DNA of 5,362 nucleotides from Candidatus Njordarchaeota archaeon (GTDB lineage: Archaea; Thermoproteota; JANJXX01; Panguiarchaeales; Panguiarchaeaceae), in assembly GCA_029855985.1 (NCBI GenBank), contig JAGSHR010000105.1:1-5362 (forward strand), read 5' to 3'. Below, piece after piece: positions 5,268 to 5,362 of the stretch; position 1 is the stretch's first letter; each line of letters starts with the position of its first letter. A program made the translations under genes and the position numbers. The notes beneath the pieces were generated by a model. That model was not told where the DNA came from and made no database searches. It was given only the letters and a program-made list of their open reading frames with translations.

Positions 5268-5362
5268 TTATCTTTTTCTTTTGAATAATGTCTTTTTCGT
5301 CATGTTTTTGGCTGGTTTAGAAATAGGGTCTTTGGGGGCTTCCCCGAGGACCTTTTTGGCAT
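5268..5362 (-). CDS. Possible C-terminal end of a convergent gene (partial, runs off window)
   Basis: On the minus strand one frame is open from the window edge (first full codon 5360-5358) for 30 residues to a TAA at 5270-5268. The tail begins AKKVLGEAPKDPISK and ends in TLFKRKR. It is rich in Lys and Arg, as in tails of nucleic-acid-binding or ribosomal proteins. The minus strand is A-rich here, like the coding strands of the other genes, which favours this frame over the T-rich + frame. The gene would converge with the GNAT gene. Only 30 residues are visible, the family is not recognised, and a strong + strand hairpin overlaps it. The call stays tentative. Confidence 0.4.
   Translation of the reverse strand, partial: AKKVLGEAPKDPISKPAKNMTKKTLFKRKR
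5327..5357 (+). terminator. GC-rich hairpin followed by T5 on the + strand
   Basis: GGTCTTTGGGG (5327-5337) pairs with CCCCGAGGACC (5342-5352) in an 11-bp stem. It has nine Watson-Crick pairs, two G-U pairs and a GCTT loop, and is followed by T5 (5353-5357). The form is that of an intrinsic terminator or the 3' end of a small RNA read on the + strand. In minus-strand RNA the two G-U positions become C-A mismatches, so the structure favours + strand RNA. Nothing certain is known to be transcribed into it from the left, and it overlaps the possible minus-strand gene. Confidence 0.4.

Noticed and set aside
5254..5361. Plus-strand hydrophobic ORF from GTG 5254, a possible membrane protein start (MGLWDYLFLL...)
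   Set aside because: It is open to the window edge, but its T-rich codons (TTT, CTT, TTG) differ from the A-rich coding strands of the other genes, and a terminator-like hairpin lies inside it. It is not excluded, only less likely than the minus-strand frame.

Overview
This AT-rich window reads as thermophilic archaeal DNA, most likely Thermoproteota (Crenarchaeota-like). The clues are the codon use (AGA for Arg, ATA for Ile), A-rich coding strands, Shine-Dalgarno sites of the GGTG/GAGG type, one gene without any such site that looks leaderless, plain T-runs after stop codons, and protein families typical of archaea. I cannot fix the genus from sequence alone. No rRNA, tRNA, CRISPR array or insertion sequence is visible.

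Layout: (1) 97-2828 is a probable two-gene unit on the + strand. It holds an AMP-forming fatty-acyl-CoA synthetase of the AlkK/FadD type and, 29 nt later, a TIM-barrel amidohydrolase-2 (COG2159-type) protein. The second protein has kept two barrel histidines but lost the N-terminal HxH and the strand-8 aspartate that normally bind metal and activate water. (2) 2829-3003 is a leader/promoter region with T-rich terminators, a good BRE/TATA candidate and two tiny chained ORFs that lead into the next gene. (3) 3004-4092 is a polytopic membrane cation antiporter of the CaCA superfamily, with two inverted alpha repeats and CAX-like features. (4) 4093-4321 is intergenic, with T-run terminators and an inverted repeat just upstream of the next gene. 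(5) 4322-5170 is a GNAT N-acyltransferase that starts at TTG and has a roughly 140-residue C-terminal extension I cannot assign. (6) 5171-5362 holds an AT palindrome, the possible C-terminal end of a convergent minus-strand gene, and a strong GC-rich hairpin followed by T5 on the + strand.

Only the first two genes look co-transcribed. Together they suggest activation of a carboxylic acid to its CoA thioester, followed by action on that or a related molecule by an unusual amidohydrolase-fold protein; the substrate is unknown. The antiporter and the acetyltransferase each seem to have their own transcription unit. The most unusual protein is the amidohydrolase-like one. The most unusual non-coding structures are the chained mini-ORFs before the antiporter and the + strand hairpin at the right edge.
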